Source: Cliona cf. orientalis (Eukaryota > Porifera > Demospongiae > Clionaida > Clionaidae). From it: 64,000 bases of DNA. The position numbers and the translations under genes were made by a program. The notes under the pieces are model-generated. The model did no database searches, was not told the origin of the DNA, and worked only from the letters and a program-made list of their open reading frames with translations. Positions 63,883 through 64,000 of this stretch are shown here, piece by piece. Positions within the stretch are counted from its first letter, which is position 1. The number at the start of each line of letters is the position of its first letter. The stretch is from assembly GCA_963930775.1 (NCBI GenBank), contig OZ005695.1:1612001-1676000 (forward strand), read 5' to 3'.

Positions 63883-64000
63883 GGCCACTCCAAATGAGAA
63901 CGTAGTTTCCCGTCCACCGCCCGCCTCTCTCTGATGCTACCGCTTCATTTGACCATTATGTCCATTATTTATGGTTGTAGCTAGCTAGAAGCAGTACTGC
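63883..64000. mobile_element. PIF/Harbinger-like MITE, cut by the window edge
   Basis: It starts GGCCACTCCAAAT directly after TAA (63880-63882), like the element at 20957, but soon diverges. The right end is outside the window. Confidence 0.55.

Overview
The window looks like compact nuclear DNA from an invertebrate animal. A demosponge is the likeliest source. The genes carry short introns (mostly 50-500 bases, GT-AG), intergenic DNA is A+T-rich and full of small inverted-repeat DNA transposons, and the conserved genes are animal or broadly eukaryotic ones (USP22, NUBP1, EME1, IQCK, CCDC137, OXLD1, C7orf50, TMEM104). The sponge assignment is inference from gene style, repeat style and a 2A-Death-domain gene. 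Another early-branching invertebrate is not excluded. Exon boundaries were worked out by hand from reading frame, splice consensus and recalled family sequence; most models close with an exact codon count.

Layout. 110-2448 (-): armadillo-repeat protein, 3' end off the left edge. 2722-4134 (+): a four-exon gene with two hydrophobic segments, then a ribosome-skipping 2A peptide ending GDVEENPGP, then a Death domain and a second helical domain; this is the most unusual item here. 4890-14600: a tandem segmental duplication. Each unit holds a Ulp1/SENP SUMO protease and a convergent gene for a small secreted protein. The right-hand protease is intact (559 aa) with SUMO-interacting motifs; the left-hand one is a pseudogene. 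14906-19860 (-): USP22. 20475-22653 (-): NUBP1. 23885-31699 (+): a 1511-aa Gln-rich C2H2 zinc-finger protein. 32459-44236 (-): four tandem SLC15/POT peptide-transporter-like genes with a degraded proton-coupling motif. 44862-46266 (-) CCDC137 and 46370-46981 (+) OXLD1 are head to head. 47073-47962 (+): C7orf50 homologue. 47963-50259: a minisatellite block. 50260-55203 and 55604-59379 (-): two TMEM104 paralogues. 59547-60567 (+): IQCK. 60868-63793 (-): EME1.

Themes. Neighbouring genes repeatedly start head to head over 100-275 bases (ARM/2A-Death, CCDC137/OXLD1, TMEM104/IQCK). Local duplication has produced the SENP, secreted-protein, SLC15 and TMEM104 families. Non-autonomous DNA elements (hAT-like, PIF/Harbinger-like, TA-target Tc1-like, and a family of very short TAGCCTCGTC hairpins) fill introns and spacers. 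I saw no tRNA or rRNA genes, no CRISPR array and no retroviral or LTR element.
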